A DNA stretch of 64,000 nucleotides from Halospina sp040196175 (lineage in GTDB: Bacteria; Pseudomonadota; Gammaproteobacteria; Pseudomonadales; Oleiphilaceae): positions 14,091 to 78,090 of the forward strand of contig NZ_JBEFNF010000010.1 of assembly GCF_040196175.1 (NCBI RefSeq), in the 5' to 3' direction. Shown here piece after piece: positions 41,731 through 50,951 of the stretch (positions within the stretch are counted from its first letter, which is position 1; every line of letters starts with the position of its first letter). The notes under the pieces were generated by a model. That model searched no databases and had not been told where the DNA came from. It worked only from the letters and a program-made list of their open reading frames with translations. Position numbers and translations under genes: made by a program.

Positions 41731-42721
41731 TGTTCTGAACCTTCAACTTGTTAGTGGTCTCGGGCCGTTTGATCTGTTCCGTGATACGCACTGCGAGGTT
41801 GCCATCACGGGTCCCGAGATGCCCTTTATAGATTGGGATGCCGTTGGCGGTCATCGTCGCCTCTTCGGGCATGTCGATGGGAATAATGTCGCCGGCCTCG
41901 AACCGCGCAACCTCGCGCAGGGAAATCTTGCGTTCCGCCACGGTCACATTCACCGGCACATCAACCTCTTTGACATCTTCTTGGAGGGCATTGACCCAGC
42001 GTTCATCGACCTCATCCACATCACTCTGAACACCCGCATCCAGGAGCTCGCGTATGGGCTCAACCATTGAATACGGAATCGCAATGTCCAGCTCGCCACC
42101 GCCACCGTCCAGCTCAATCTGGAAGGTGCTGACGATGACCACTTCGCTGGGACTGACAATGTTCGCCATGGAAGGATTCACTTCAGAGGAAAGATATTCA
42201 AAGTCCACCTTGAAGACCGCGCTCCAGGCCTCTTTCATGTCCTGGAACACCTGCTCCAGAACCATCTGCACAATCCGGGTCTCGGTGGGCGTGAACTCGC
42301 GCCCCTCGATCTTGGCGTGGCGCCCTTCGCCACCAAAGAAGTTATCCACCAGCTTGAACACCAGTTTGGCATCCATAATGTAAAGCGCCGTCCCCCGCAG
42401 TGGCCGCATCTTGACCAGGTTGAGACTGGTGGGCACAAAAAGGGTATGAATGTACTCCCCGAATTTCATGATCTGGATGCCGGCTGCCGCCACATCCGCA
42501 TTACGCCGCAGGAGATTGAAAAGACTGATCCGGGTATAGCGCGCAAACCGCTCGTTGATCATCTCCAGCGTCGGCATGCGACCGCGGACAATGCGGTCCT
42601 GAGTCGCAAGGTCAAAGGTCTTGGCTTCGCCCGTATCCTCTTCGTCCTCGGTGTCCACGTCGCCATCGTCAACACCGTGGAGCAGCGCGTCGATTTCATC
42701 CTGCGACAGCAGATCCTGCAT
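41723..42721 (-). CDS. fliM: Flagellar motor switch protein FliM
   Basis: A 332-residue C-ring protein. The N-terminal CheY-binding segment is LLSQDEIDALLHGVD. The middle domain binds FliG (contains GGEGRHAKIEGREFTPTE) and the C-terminal SpoA domain binds FliN. Length matches the family. It follows fliL after 33 bases and overlaps fliN. Confidence 0.97.
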   Translation of the reverse strand: MQDLLSQDEIDALLHGVDDGDVDTEDEEDTGEAKTFDLATQDRIVRGRMPTLEMINERFARYTRISLFNLLRRNADVAAAGIQIMKFGEYIHTLFVPTSLNLVKMRPLRGTALYIMDAKLVFKLVDNFFGGEGRHAKIEGREFTPTETRIVQMVLEQVFQDMKEAWSAVFKVDFEYLSSEVNPSMANIVSPSEVVIVSTFQIELDGGGGELDIAIPYSMVEPIRELLDAGVQSDVDEVDERWVNALQEDVKEVDVPVNVTVAERKISLREVARFEAGDIIPIDMPEEATMTANGIPIYKGHLGTRDGNLAVRITEQIKRPETTNKLKVQNNE

Positions 42722-42754
42722 GATTATTCCCCAGCCCGGGTTTTTGCTCCCGAG

Positions 42755-43327
42755 TCACTGCATGACAAAGTTGGTGAACAGCACCCGCTCAATGGAGACC
42801 TTACTCTCGCTCCCACTCTCGCCATCGCCATCGCCATCAGCTTCGGCTTCGGCTTCGGCTTCGGCTTCGGCTTCAGTCTCAGCCGCAAGCACCTCGTTGA
42901 CAGCATCGCGCATATCCTTAAGAACCACCTGTTTGCCTTCCCGGCTGCGCAACTGCTGGAACGACTGTTTCTGAAGCAGCGCCCTGAGCCGACTGCGCAC
43001 TGTTGGGAGGTGTTGCTTAAGCACTGCGGAAACATCATGCTGGCGCATCACAAACGCTAGATTAGCTTGCAGGTAACGCTGTCGATCACCGCTGATCGAC
43101 ACCGTCAGTGGGTCATCCAGCTCAAAGTAACTGGCGGGCGTGTGCGTTTCCGCCTCTTTCTTGTCGCTGCTGGTGGCAGAACCATCCTCACCGTTGGATT
43201 GATTCAGAAACCAGAGGGTACCGACCACTGACAGGCCCACTGCCAGTATGAGCCCTACCGCCACAATGATGATGGTCTTAAGCTTGCCGCCTTTTCCGCT
43301 TTTTTCGCCGTTTTCGTCCTCGGCCAT
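42755..43327 (-). CDS. fliL: Flagellar basal body protein FliL with Glu-Ala repeat
   Basis: A 190-residue FliL, a single-pass inner-membrane protein (LKTIIIVAVGLILAVGLSVVGTLWFL) that supports stators. The periplasmic domain includes FELDDPLTVSISGDRQRYLQANLAFVM. Near the C-terminus an insertion rich in Glu-Ala and Asp-Gly dipeptides is encoded by hexanucleotide repeats, before the conserved end VLFTNFVMQ. It is the first gene of the fliLMNOPQR-flhB operon and is preceded by a sigma-54-type promoter. Confidence 0.94.
   Translation of the reverse strand: MAEDENGEKSGKGGKLKTIIIVAVGLILAVGLSVVGTLWFLNQSNGEDGSATSSDKKEAETHTPASYFELDDPLTVSISGDRQRYLQANLAFVMRQHDVSAVLKQHLPTVRSRLRALLQKQSFQQLRSREGKQVVLKDMRDAVNEVLAAETEAEAEAEAEAEADGDGDGESGSESKVSIERVLFTNFVMQ
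42821..42874. repeat. Hexanucleotide repeats inside fliL
   Basis: On the plus strand three GCCATC units (42821-42838) are followed by AGCTTC and five GGCTTC units (42839-42874). They encode Asp-Gly and Glu-Ala dipeptides respectively on the coding strand. Length changes would stay in frame. Confidence 0.95.
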
Positions 43328-43364
43328 GCCTTATCCCGTCGTTCCGCTACAGCTGCCGGTTGGC

Positions 43365-43380
43365 AGCAATTCGTGTGCCA
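43365..43380 (-). promoter_or_regulatory. Sigma-54-type promoter upstream of fliL
   Basis: On the minus strand TGGCACACGAATTGCT is a near-ideal match to TGGCACG-N4-TTGCT with correct GG/GC spacing, about 40 bases before the fliL ATG in the 94-base fliK-fliL gap. Confidence 0.8.
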
Positions 43381-43421
43381 TCAATATAGATGACCGGCAT
43401 GGGTCAGGGCCAGCCCCCGGC

Positions 43422-44651
43422 TCACGCATAGGTATCGATGCCGTCGTCGAGGCTGATGGTGGTCTCACCAGTAGCCACGGAATCATTCTCGCCACTGACC
43501 GCGCGGGCATCTCCGTTCTCACCACCTTCGCTTTCCGCAGCGCTATCGTCCTCGCCATCAGGAGCCTCTCCGGAAACATCAAAACCGGCCAGACTGAGTC
43601 CCTCCTGTTCAAGCATGTCCCGCAGTCGGCTGCTGTTGAGTTCCAGCATCTCCCGGACCTGTGAGTTCTGAGCATTGACGGTTACCTGGGCCTGATCGTT
43701 CTGGACCTGCACCCGAACATCGATCGGCCCCATATCAGGGGGATTGAGCTGAATGTCCGCGGACTGGATGCTGCGCCCTGCCAGCCAGGCAATCTTGCCG
43801 GCAACCTGTTCGCTCCACTGTTTCTGTTGCTGGACCGGGGTTTCCACGGTGGTTGTGTACTGGCGGAGTGTGGCGTCACGGGCCGCTTCAGCACGCGTGA
43901 AGGTCTGTTGGGTCAATCCGGAAGCATCACTGTTGCGGCTGTTGGACTCCTGACCGCTGCTGTTCTCCACAGCCAAAAGCCGCAACCCCTCAAAACGCAG
44001 ATCGGTGCTGCTGGCGTCGCTCTTCTGGGCATTCTGGCCATTCATAGCCATCCCGGAGAGCAGATTCTCCAGGAATTTACTGGTGCTGTTGCGGACGCTG
44101 CCATCATGCCCACCCACACCTCCATCCAGGCTTGTGAGCGCCGTCAGTGGCAAACCATTGCCTCCCCCGCTGCCCGCGCCAGGATTTTTGTCGTTACCCT
44201 GAAAGCCATTCAACCCGGCAAGTGCCGCCATCACGCCCTGCTGTTCGCCGTTGGTCAGGTTCTCCAACTGCTGCAGCCAATCAGCCTCGCCTTCAGATTC
44301 CGGATTGAGATCAAGCTCACCAGCGAAGAGAGCCTGTAGACTTTCCAGACCGCTTCCGTCCTGCCCTTGCAGCAGGCTCGACAGCTGTTCCAGCGGAATG
44401 CCCTGGCCTTCACGCCCCTCGAGCGCAAGCTGCAAGCCGCCATCGTCACCCCGCACGATGCGTCCCACAACGTTGCCTTCGCCATTGCGCAGCACATCTC
44501 CGGGTTTAAGTCCCTGGGTGCCGGCACTGCCCCCCATCACATCACGGTGCAGTTCACCGAAAGCGGACCCATCGGCCCCCTTACCATCACCTCCATTGCC
44601 GGAGCGACCGGAAACGGAAGCCAGATCGGAGCGAATATCGGGCATTTGCAT
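43422..44651 (-). CDS. fliK: Flagellar hook-length control protein FliK
   Basis: A 409-residue FliK, the hook-length ruler. The N-terminal and middle parts are Gly/Ser/Asp/Gln-rich and poorly conserved. The C-terminal domain (~270-360) has the family core IAWLAGRSIQSADIQLNPPDMGPIDVRVQVQNDQAQVTV in parts, then VREMLELNSSRLRDMLEQEGL. The last ~45 residues are acidic. Located between hptB and fliL, with its own sigma-54-type promoter. It is the canonical copy; a divergent FliK-like gene is at 21547. Confidence 0.94.
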   Translation of the reverse strand: MQMPDIRSDLASVSGRSGNGGDGKGADGSAFGELHRDVMGGSAGTQGLKPGDVLRNGEGNVVGRIVRGDDGGLQLALEGREGQGIPLEQLSSLLQGQDGSGLESLQALFAGELDLNPESEGEADWLQQLENLTNGEQQGVMAALAGLNGFQGNDKNPGAGSGGGNGLPLTALTSLDGGVGGHDGSVRNSTSKFLENLLSGMAMNGQNAQKSDASSTDLRFEGLRLLAVENSSGQESNSRNSDASGLTQQTFTRAEAARDATLRQYTTTVETPVQQQKQWSEQVAGKIAWLAGRSIQSADIQLNPPDMGPIDVRVQVQNDQAQVTVNAQNSQVREMLELNSSRLRDMLEQEGLSLAGFDVSGEAPDGEDDSAAESEGGENGDARAVSGENDSVATGETTISLDDGIDTYA

Positions 44652-44701
44652 GGCAGAAACTTGCCTCCTGAATGGATCAGTTCAAGACGTAACGCCATGG
44701 A

Positions 44702-44717
44702 AGCAATATGGGGGCCA
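44702..44717 (-). promoter_or_regulatory. Sigma-54-type promoter upstream of fliK
   Basis: On the minus strand TGGCCCCCATATTGCT fits TGGC-N8-TGC(A/T) with ten bases between GG and GC, about 50 bases before the fliK ATG in the 86-base hptB-fliK gap. Confidence 0.7.
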
Positions 44718-44737
44718 GATTGAAAAAGCCAGCGCAG

Positions 44738-45085
44738 TCAGCTGCCCTGGAAAGATTCGAGCGCCGCCCGAACAGCGATGAGTTCCTCTTCGATGGCGCC
44801 GATACAGGCATCGATATCGGAGAGATCCCCGTCACGGCCACGCTGTTCGGCGGTACGGCAGCGCTCGGCAAGTTCCGGCGCGCCAATATTGATGCAACTG
44901 CCCTTGAGGCTGTGCGCCATCTTGCGCACGTTCTCGACATCCCCAGTAGCCGCACCCTGCCGCAGATGATGGATCCGGTCATCCGCATCCTGCAGGAAAG
45001 TGTTCACAAGGATCACGAAATCGCCCCCCATGACTCCCCGAAGCTCCGAAAGGGCGTCATGGTCAATATGCTGCTGTTCACTCAT
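44738..45085 (-). CDS. hptB: Histidine phosphotransfer protein HptB-like
   Basis: A 115-residue Hpt-domain protein with phospho-acceptor His58 in the family motif KMAHSLKGSCINIGA. In Pseudomonas, HptB receives phosphate from hybrid sensor kinases and passes it to HsbR, encoded 33 bases upstream here. The ATG at 45085 is preferred; a TTG at 45100 would add five residues. It sits between hsbR and fliK, as in Pseudomonas-type flagellar clusters. Confidence 0.87.
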   Translation of the reverse strand: MSEQQHIDHDALSELRGVMGGDFVILVNTFLQDADDRIHHLRQGAATGDVENVRKMAHSLKGSCINIGAPELAERCRTAEQRGRDGDLSDIDACIGAIEEELIAVRAALESFQGS

Positions 45086-45118
45086 TGGGGGTACCACCAA
45101 CTGCCCGGGCCACGGAAT

Positions 45119-46837
45119 TTACCCGGAACGCCAAGTGTACTTTGCTTCTACACAATTGCCATTTTGATTCCAGCGTACGTCATGGCACAACGCTTGTACA
45201 AGCGCGATACCGCGACCGGAAAGCTGTTCATGATTCAGCGACGACGCCCCCTCCCGGAACTCGAACCCCGGCCCACTATCAGCAACCGTTACCAGAAGGG
45301 TTCCGCCGCCATCATCGCCGTGGGCCTGGTGTTCCAGGGTAATCGAAACCCAGCCACTATCAAGCTGCCCCAGAAGGCGCTCGCGCTCGCTGTAATAGCG
45401 CGAAAAGCCACTCGGGGAGTCTTTGAGTCCCGAAGGCAGACGCAGGACACCGTGCTCCAGAGCATTGCTGAACAATTCCGTTATGACGGTATAAACATCA
45501 CCACTGAACAGGCGCAGGCCCGGTACGTCCATGCACACATGCAGCAACAGGGGCACCGGATTGAACTCCGCCAAGGAACGATCGCGGAGATCGTACTGAA
45601 GCCGCCACTGTTCAGGACCAGTACCGGTATCCGGCAGCACCTCGTGCTCCAGAGCGCCCAGAGCCGATTCCTGTACCATCGCCACATCGAGGATAGTGAT
45701 ATCATCCTCGCTCACCACCCCCTCACCAAACCAGTGTGCTGCATCGCGCAGACAGTCAAACCCCTCGTCCGGCGCCCGACGCTGGCCAATAGCGGCAACC
45801 GCACGCTCTTCGCCGAACATCTCACCTTCCCCGTTGGAACTTTCAATCACGCCGTCCGTGGCCAGCAGCATATGCTCCCCCAGCGCCAGCTTGTGGCGCT
45901 CACAGGCAGCAGAGAAGCGCTCTCCCGGCAGAATCCCCAGAGGCAGATGGCGTGACGGCAGCTCATCCTGAGTTCCGTCATGACGAAGTATCCACGCCGT
46001 GGGTAGGCCGCCGTTCCAGACTTCAGCATCACCAGAGCGCAGATTGAGATCGATCATGGCCGCACAACAGAAAAACCCTGTGGGCAGAATATTCTGGAGC
46101 TTGCGGTTCATTTCTCTGAGGATATCGCTGATCGCGAACCCCTTCGCCGTCATGCCATAGAAGATCTCCGACATGGGCAGGGCCCCAATGGCGGCCGGCA
46201 ACCCGTGCCCGGTGAAATCGCCAACAAAAAGATGCATGCCGCCAGAAGGCTTGGGCGAGGCGAACAGCACATCGCCATTGAAAATGGACATCGGGGACGC
46301 CTCGAACCGGACATTGTCCGCCTCCAGGCAGCCACGCCCAGCGATATTGTCGAATACCCGACGGGCCAGAGCCTGCTCGCGCATCATCTGGCGATTGCGC
46401 TGATCGGTACGGTCACGCTCATCCTGAAGGCTCTGATGCAGATCGCGCATACGCTGGAAGGCGTGGATCTTGGCGCGGAGAATCACACGGTTATAGGGCT
46501 TGGTCAGGAAATCGTCGCCGCCGACCTCCAGACACGAGGCCAGCGACTCGGCGTCACTGAGCGAGGTCAGGAAAATGATGGGGACCAGATCCTCGCCAGC
46601 GGCCGCCTTGATGAGCCGCGCGGCCTCAAGCCCGTCCATGTTGGGCATGAGCACATCCAACAGCACCATTTGGGGTCGCTGCTGCTCAAAAGCCGCGACC
46701 GCCTGGACACCGTCCTCCGCCATGATCACCTCATGGCCGTGACGGGTCAGGATGGCCTTGAGGATCATACGGTCACTCTGATTGTCGTCCGCAATCAGTA
46801 TCCTCAGCGGGATCGTGGCGCTGGAGTCAGTCGTCAA
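45119..46837 (-). CDS. hsbR: HsbR-like response regulator with PP2C and anti-sigma kinase domains
   Basis: A 572-residue three-domain protein. Receiver (~10-130) with phospho-acceptor Asp in VLLDVLMPNMDG. SpoIIE/PP2C phosphatase (~200-390) with SGGMHLFVGDFTGHGLPAAIGA and LLATDGVIESSN. C-terminal HATPase anti-sigma-type kinase (~430-570) with ELFSNALEHGVL and ADSGPGFEFREG. It is predicted to phosphorylate or dephosphorylate the STAS protein HsbA depending on receiver phosphorylation by HptB, linking surface behaviour and c-di-GMP to flagellar gene control. It overlaps hsbA by 11 bases. Assignment rests on domain order and context. Confidence 0.9.
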   Translation of the reverse strand: MTTDSSATIPLRILIADDNQSDRMILKAILTRHGHEVIMAEDGVQAVAAFEQQRPQMVLLDVLMPNMDGLEAARLIKAAAGEDLVPIIFLTSLSDAESLASCLEVGGDDFLTKPYNRVILRAKIHAFQRMRDLHQSLQDERDRTDQRNRQMMREQALARRVFDNIAGRGCLEADNVRFEASPMSIFNGDVLFASPKPSGGMHLFVGDFTGHGLPAAIGALPMSEIFYGMTAKGFAISDILREMNRKLQNILPTGFFCCAAMIDLNLRSGDAEVWNGGLPTAWILRHDGTQDELPSRHLPLGILPGERFSAACERHKLALGEHMLLATDGVIESSNGEGEMFGEERAVAAIGQRRAPDEGFDCLRDAAHWFGEGVVSEDDITILDVAMVQESALGALEHEVLPDTGTGPEQWRLQYDLRDRSLAEFNPVPLLLHVCMDVPGLRLFSGDVYTVITELFSNALEHGVLRLPSGLKDSPSGFSRYYSERERLLGQLDSGWVSITLEHQAHGDDGGGTLLVTVADSGPGFEFREGASSLNHEQLSGRGIALVQALCHDVRWNQNGNCVEAKYTWRSG

Positions 46838-47135
46838 TCTGGAAAAGCTGCTCGAAGTTGGAAACCGTCAGGATACGGCGCACATCCCCGTTGCAGTTGA
46901 CGATGCGTACATCGGCTTTCTCTCCTCCGGCGTAATCCCGCAACAGCAGGAGCATGCCCAGCGCGGAACTGTCCAGGTAAGTCGTGTCCCGCATATCAAT
47001 CACGTAACGGACAATCTCCTGCCCTTCGCCCTCATACGCATGGCGGAACGCTTGGTGTGAGCTGAAATCAAACCGCCCCTCAATCCGGATGGTCAGCTCG
47101 GAACCATCCCCTGAGCGCTCTGTGGTAATCGACAT
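46827..47135 (-). CDS. hsbA: STAS-domain anti-anti-sigma factor HsbA-like
   Basis: A 102-residue STAS protein of the SpoIIAA family. The phosphorylatable serine is in the motif TTYLDSSALGMLLLL (Ser56). In Pseudomonas the equivalent HsbA binds FlgM or the diguanylate cyclase HsbD according to phosphorylation state. It is coupled to hsbR by overlap. The ATG at 47135 starts the STAS fold directly; ten more codons upstream are open. Confidence 0.9.
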   Translation of the reverse strand: MSITTERSGDGSELTIRIEGRFDFSSHQAFRHAYEGEGQEIVRYVIDMRDTTYLDSSALGMLLLLRDYAGGEKADVRIVNCNGDVRRILTVSNFEQLFQIDD

Positions 47136-47214
47136 TGTTCCCCCTGTCGTGCACGACCACATCATCCATCAGAGCATAGATCACCATGGTCTGATGTCAC
47201 GTGGCCGGTTGCCA

Positions 47215-47670
47215 CTATCCCTGACGCTGACTCGAACGGGCAAAACGCTGGTTGGAAGCCTCGTCCAGCATCTTCTGCTCCTGACGCTCATCCTCACGAG
47301 CCTCACGCTGGCGGCAGGTTTCAATGTAGCGGGCCATACCCTCGCGCCGCTCACGCGCCTGCTGCCACTGCTGCCGGGCCTGCTCCATCGTCTCCCTGTG
47401 ACGATCGACCTGCTGTTGCTGCTGACCGATGGCCGCCACCAGCTGGCTGATGAACTGCTGACCGGCCTGTAGCCTTGCCGCGGAGGTGGTTCCCGAGGCC
47501 TCATCGCGGATCTGCTGCTGGTACTCGCCATGATAGCGTTCCAGCTCTTCAAGCCGCTGTTGCTGCTCCGCCAGCGCCTGCTGGGTCGCCTGGAAGCGCT
47601 CCCTGGCCGCCTGTTCCTTACGGTCCTCAATCTCGAGAACCACCTGCAGTCGCTGCGAACGCCGCTTCAT
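47215..47670 (-). CDS. fliJ: Flagellar export chaperone FliJ
   Basis: A 151-residue coiled-coil protein, the FliJ stalk of the export ATPase. It begins MKRRSQRLQVVLEIEDRKEQ and is rich in Gln, Glu and Arg heptads throughout, as in FliJ. It lies 10 bases after fliI. Sequence conservation in this family is low, so position strengthens the call. Confidence 0.93.
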   Translation of the reverse strand: MKRRSQRLQVVLEIEDRKEQAARERFQATQQALAEQQQRLEELERYHGEYQQQIRDEASGTTSAARLQAGQQFISQLVAAIGQQQQQVDRHRETMEQARQQWQQARERREGMARYIETCRQREAREDERQEQKMLDEASNQRFARSSQRQG

Positions 47671-47680
47671 GAATCACCCA

Positions 47681-49060
47681 TTACTGTGAGCCTGTTTGCG
47701 CATTGGCCTTATCCGTACTCTGCCCGGAGCCGGCCTCCTGGCCACCCACAATAGCCTCAAGCGCCGTTGCAGCTTCCTCACACCCCGCCCTTTCATTAAG
47801 CCCCTGCTGAAGAAACTGACGCATTTCCGGCATCTTGTCGATAGCCAGATCCGTTTCCGGATCCGTGCCCTTCTGGTAAGCACCAACACTGATGAGATCC
47901 CGCGACTGCTGATAGCGTGAATACAGTTGCTTGAACCGCTGCGCCTGGCGTATATGGGCCTCGGAGACCACATGCGGCATAACCCGGCTTACAGAGCTTT
48001 CCACATCAATGGCCGGGTAGTGACCTTCCTCGGCCAACTCACGTGAAAGAACCATGTGACCATCGAGTATGGCGCGGGCCGCATCCGCGATGGGGTCCTG
48101 CTGGTCATCGCCCTCGGTCAGCACTGTGTAGAAGGCGGTAATCGAACCACCGTCGCGTTCACCATTACCCGCCCGCTCCACCAGCTGCGGAATGCGCGCG
48201 AAAACCGACGGTGGATACCCTTTGGTGGCGGGCGGCTCACCCACAGCCAGAGCGATTTCACGCTGAGCCTGAGCATAGCGGGTGAGCGAGTCCATCAGAA
48301 GCAGCACCTTATGGCCTTGATCGCGGAAATGCTCAGCAATACGGGTCGTCAGCATGGCGGCGCGCAGACGCATCAGAGGAGAGTCGTCCGCCGGGGCGGC
48401 GACCACCACAGAGCGGGCAATACCTTCTTCCCCAAGAATTTCCTCAATGAATTCCTTAACCTCGCGGCCCCGCTCACCAATGAGCCCCACCACGATGATG
48501 TCGGCCTCGGTGAAACGAGTCATCATACCCAGCAGCACCGACTTACCCACGCCACTGCCGGCAAAAAGACCCAGGCGCTGACCCTCGCCCACGGTGAGCA
48601 GCCCGTTGATGGCGCGAATACCCACGTCCATACGTCGCCGTATGGGCGTGCGCTTGAGGGGGTTGATAATGGTACCGGTAAAGGGGACATAACGAGTGGT
48701 CTCCAGTGGCCCCCGGCCATCCAGAGGCTCACCGGCGCCGTCCACAACCCGGCCCAGAAGGCCCTCACCTACCGGCACCCGGCTGGCGCTCTCCATAGGC
48801 GTAACCAGAGCACCCGGGCGCAGGCCGCTGATGGCGGTCAGCGGCATCAGGTAGAGATGGTCATGCTCAAAGCCGACCACTTCGGCCTCCACCTCGGTGT
48901 CGTCCTCAGCCTGGATCAGACAGCGGTCGCCGACTTCCATGGGGCACCCCACACATTCCAGAGTCAGCCCCACCATGCGCGTAAGTCGGCCACTGAGCTC
49001 CGGGCCGCTGGCTTCAGGAAGCGCCTGCGCAAACCGCCCCAGCCGCTCAGAGAGCGCCAT
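47681..49060 (-). CDS. fliI: Flagellum-specific ATPase FliI
   Basis: A 459-residue F1-beta-like export ATPase. Walker A is GLFAGSGVGKSVLLGM; the catalytic Glu and Walker B lie in VGLIGERGREVKEFI and HKVLLLMDSLTRYAQAQREI. The ATG at 49060 (MALSERLGRFAQAL) gives a normal N-terminus and a 14-base overlap with fliH. The C-terminus has about 30 extra residues rich in Gln and Ser. Confidence 0.97.
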   Translation of the reverse strand: MALSERLGRFAQALPEASGPELSGRLTRMVGLTLECVGCPMEVGDRCLIQAEDDTEVEAEVVGFEHDHLYLMPLTAISGLRPGALVTPMESASRVPVGEGLLGRVVDGAGEPLDGRGPLETTRYVPFTGTIINPLKRTPIRRRMDVGIRAINGLLTVGEGQRLGLFAGSGVGKSVLLGMMTRFTEADIIVVGLIGERGREVKEFIEEILGEEGIARSVVVAAPADDSPLMRLRAAMLTTRIAEHFRDQGHKVLLLMDSLTRYAQAQREIALAVGEPPATKGYPPSVFARIPQLVERAGNGERDGGSITAFYTVLTEGDDQQDPIADAARAILDGHMVLSRELAEEGHYPAIDVESSVSRVMPHVVSEAHIRQAQRFKQLYSRYQQSRDLISVGAYQKGTDPETDLAIDKMPEMRQFLQQGLNERAGCEEAATALEAIVGGQEAGSGQSTDKANAQTGSQ

Positions 49061-49916
49061 TGTCGTCACCGTTACCGGCTTCAGGCCCGTCGTCAGACTC
49101 CAGTACATCCCGGTGATAGTCGCTCATTTCACCCATCACCGCGCCCAGCTCACTGCGCTCGCCCTCGTCACTATCACTGAGCCGGGTTTCAAGCATTCGT
49201 TGCACCTGTTTCTGGAAACGTTTCTCCACCGTGTAATCCACGAGACTGCGGCTGCTTCCTACCGTGCAGCCCCCAGGGAGAATGTGCTCATCCGGTACCA
49301 CCGTGGCATTGCCGGCCACACCCTCAACCGCCTGGCGCACCATTTCCGCATCATCCGGGTGCACCCGGATGCGCATGTCAGTGTCACTGTCCGGCAGGCT
49401 CTGGATAGCCTGTCGCACAATACTGGCGACCTGGGAACTGTCGAACTGGAGTTCCCGGTGGATCACGGAGCGGCTAAGGGCCATGACCAGATTCAGAAGC
49501 GCTGCTTCGGCCGCCTCTTCTTCCTGCCGGATGGGGCGAACCAGCGCGTCCATGATCTGCTGCAGCCGTTGTTCCTGTTGGCGCACCCGTTCGTGCCCCT
49601 CCTCATGGCCCTGCTGCTCCCCGGCCTCTCGCCCTGCGGCATGACCCTCGTCGTAGCCAACCCGGTAGCCTTCACGGGCACCCTGATCCATGCCTTCGGT
49701 TTTGCCGGATTCGAACCCGGCGTTGTAGCCCTCATCGCGCGCCTCATTGTGGATGGCTTCCAGCTGTTCCGCAGTCAGCGGCTGGACGTCTTTCTGCTCG
49801 ACTTCTTCCACGCCCGCCCGCCGCTGCCCGTTTTCGTCGAGAAGCGGCATTTCCCAGCGCTCATAGGCCGTGAGATCGCCGGAAGGAATCCGGTCGCGAT
49901 GCGAGTGGCGGGTCAT
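49047..49916 (-). CDS. fliH: Flagellar assembly protein FliH
   Basis: A 289-residue regulator of FliI. It has the N-terminal Trp-containing segment (YERWEMPLL), a run of GxxxG-type repeats (GYNAGFESGKTEGMDQG, GYRVGYDEGHAAGREAG) and a C-terminal V-ATPase E-like domain with HPDDAEMV. It starts right after fliG, whose stop it abuts. Confidence 0.95.
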   Translation of the reverse strand: MTRHSHRDRIPSGDLTAYERWEMPLLDENGQRRAGVEEVEQKDVQPLTAEQLEAIHNEARDEGYNAGFESGKTEGMDQGAREGYRVGYDEGHAAGREAGEQQGHEEGHERVRQQEQRLQQIMDALVRPIRQEEEAAEAALLNLVMALSRSVIHRELQFDSSQVASIVRQAIQSLPDSDTDMRIRVHPDDAEMVRQAVEGVAGNATVVPDEHILPGGCTVGSSRSLVDYTVEKRFQKQVQRMLETRLSDSDEGERSELGAVMGEMSDYHRDVLESDDGPEAGNGDDNGAL

Positions 49917-50951
49917 CTAGAGCATTTCCTCGCCAGAACCGCCCAGCACGATGTCGCCACTTTCGGCCATGCGCCGGGCAATCGTGATGATTTCTTTCTG
50001 GGCCGATTCCACTTCGGAAACCTTAACCGGCCCCTTGGCCTCCAGGTCGTCTTTCAGCAGCTCACCGGCACGCTTGGACATATTCTTGAAGATCTTTTCC
50101 TTGACCTCCTCCTCTGCTCCCTTTAGAGCCACCACCAGCACGTCCGACGAAACCTCACGCAGCAACGCCTGGATGCCACGGTCGTCGACGTCCTTGAGGT
50201 TGTCGAAAACGAACATCAGATCCTCGATTTCGCTGCCAAGATCGGGATCCATGTCTTTGACCGAATCCATCAGCTGACCTTCCACGCTGCGGTCCATGTA
50301 GTTCATGATATCAGCTGCGCGCTGGATGCCGCCGATACGGCTGGCCTGGCCGCCGGTACCGCCGGAGAACTGTTTCTCAAGGATGTGATTGAGCTCCTGC
50401 AGTGCCTGCGGCTGGATCGACTCAAGCGAAGCCACCCGCATCATGACGTCAAGGCGCACCTTGTCATCCAGTGACCCCAGAATCTCGGCGGATTGATCCG
50501 GATCCAGATAGGAGATCACAATCGCCTGGATCTGAGGATGCTCATAGCGGATGATGTCCGCCACCGCTCGGGGCTCCATCCACTTAAGCGTGTCCAGCCC
50601 CGTGGTATTGCCCCCGATCAGAATCCGGTCAATCAGGCTTCCAGCTTTCTCTTCACCCAGCGCATTGGTAAGCACCGAACGAATATAATCATCAGCACCC
50701 ACGCCAAGCCCGGTCTGGCCGCCCACGGCTTCAAAGAACTCCCCTACCACGTATTCAACATCGTTTTTGGGAACGTCCTGAAGCTGGGACATCGCCATCC
50801 CCACGCGCTGCACCTCTTTCGGGCCCATGTGCTTGAGGATCTGGGCGGCATCCTCCTCACCCAGGGTCATCAGCAGAATGGCTGCCTGCTCAATCCGCCC
50901 CAGCTTGCGCGAAGGCTCGGCGCGACTGCCTGCATTGTCTTCGTCACTCAT
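49917..50951 (-). CDS. fliG: Flagellar motor switch protein FliG
   Basis: A 344-residue C-ring protein that contacts MotC/MotA. N-terminal FliF-binding domain (IEQAAILLMTLGEEDAAQILKHMG), middle domain with the EHPQ motif (YEHPQIQAIVISYL) and C-terminal torque domain (EDLMFVFDNLKDVDDRGIQALLREV) with charged residues. It overlaps fliF by eight bases. Complete. Confidence 0.98.
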   Translation of the reverse strand: MSDEDNAGSRAEPSRKLGRIEQAAILLMTLGEEDAAQILKHMGPKEVQRVGMAMSQLQDVPKNDVEYVVGEFFEAVGGQTGLGVGADDYIRSVLTNALGEEKAGSLIDRILIGGNTTGLDTLKWMEPRAVADIIRYEHPQIQAIVISYLDPDQSAEILGSLDDKVRLDVMMRVASLESIQPQALQELNHILEKQFSGGTGGQASRIGGIQRAADIMNYMDRSVEGQLMDSVKDMDPDLGSEIEDLMFVFDNLKDVDDRGIQALLREVSSDVLVVALKGAEEEVKEKIFKNMSKRAGELLKDDLEAKGPVKVSEVESAQKEIITIARRMAESGDIVLGGSGEEML

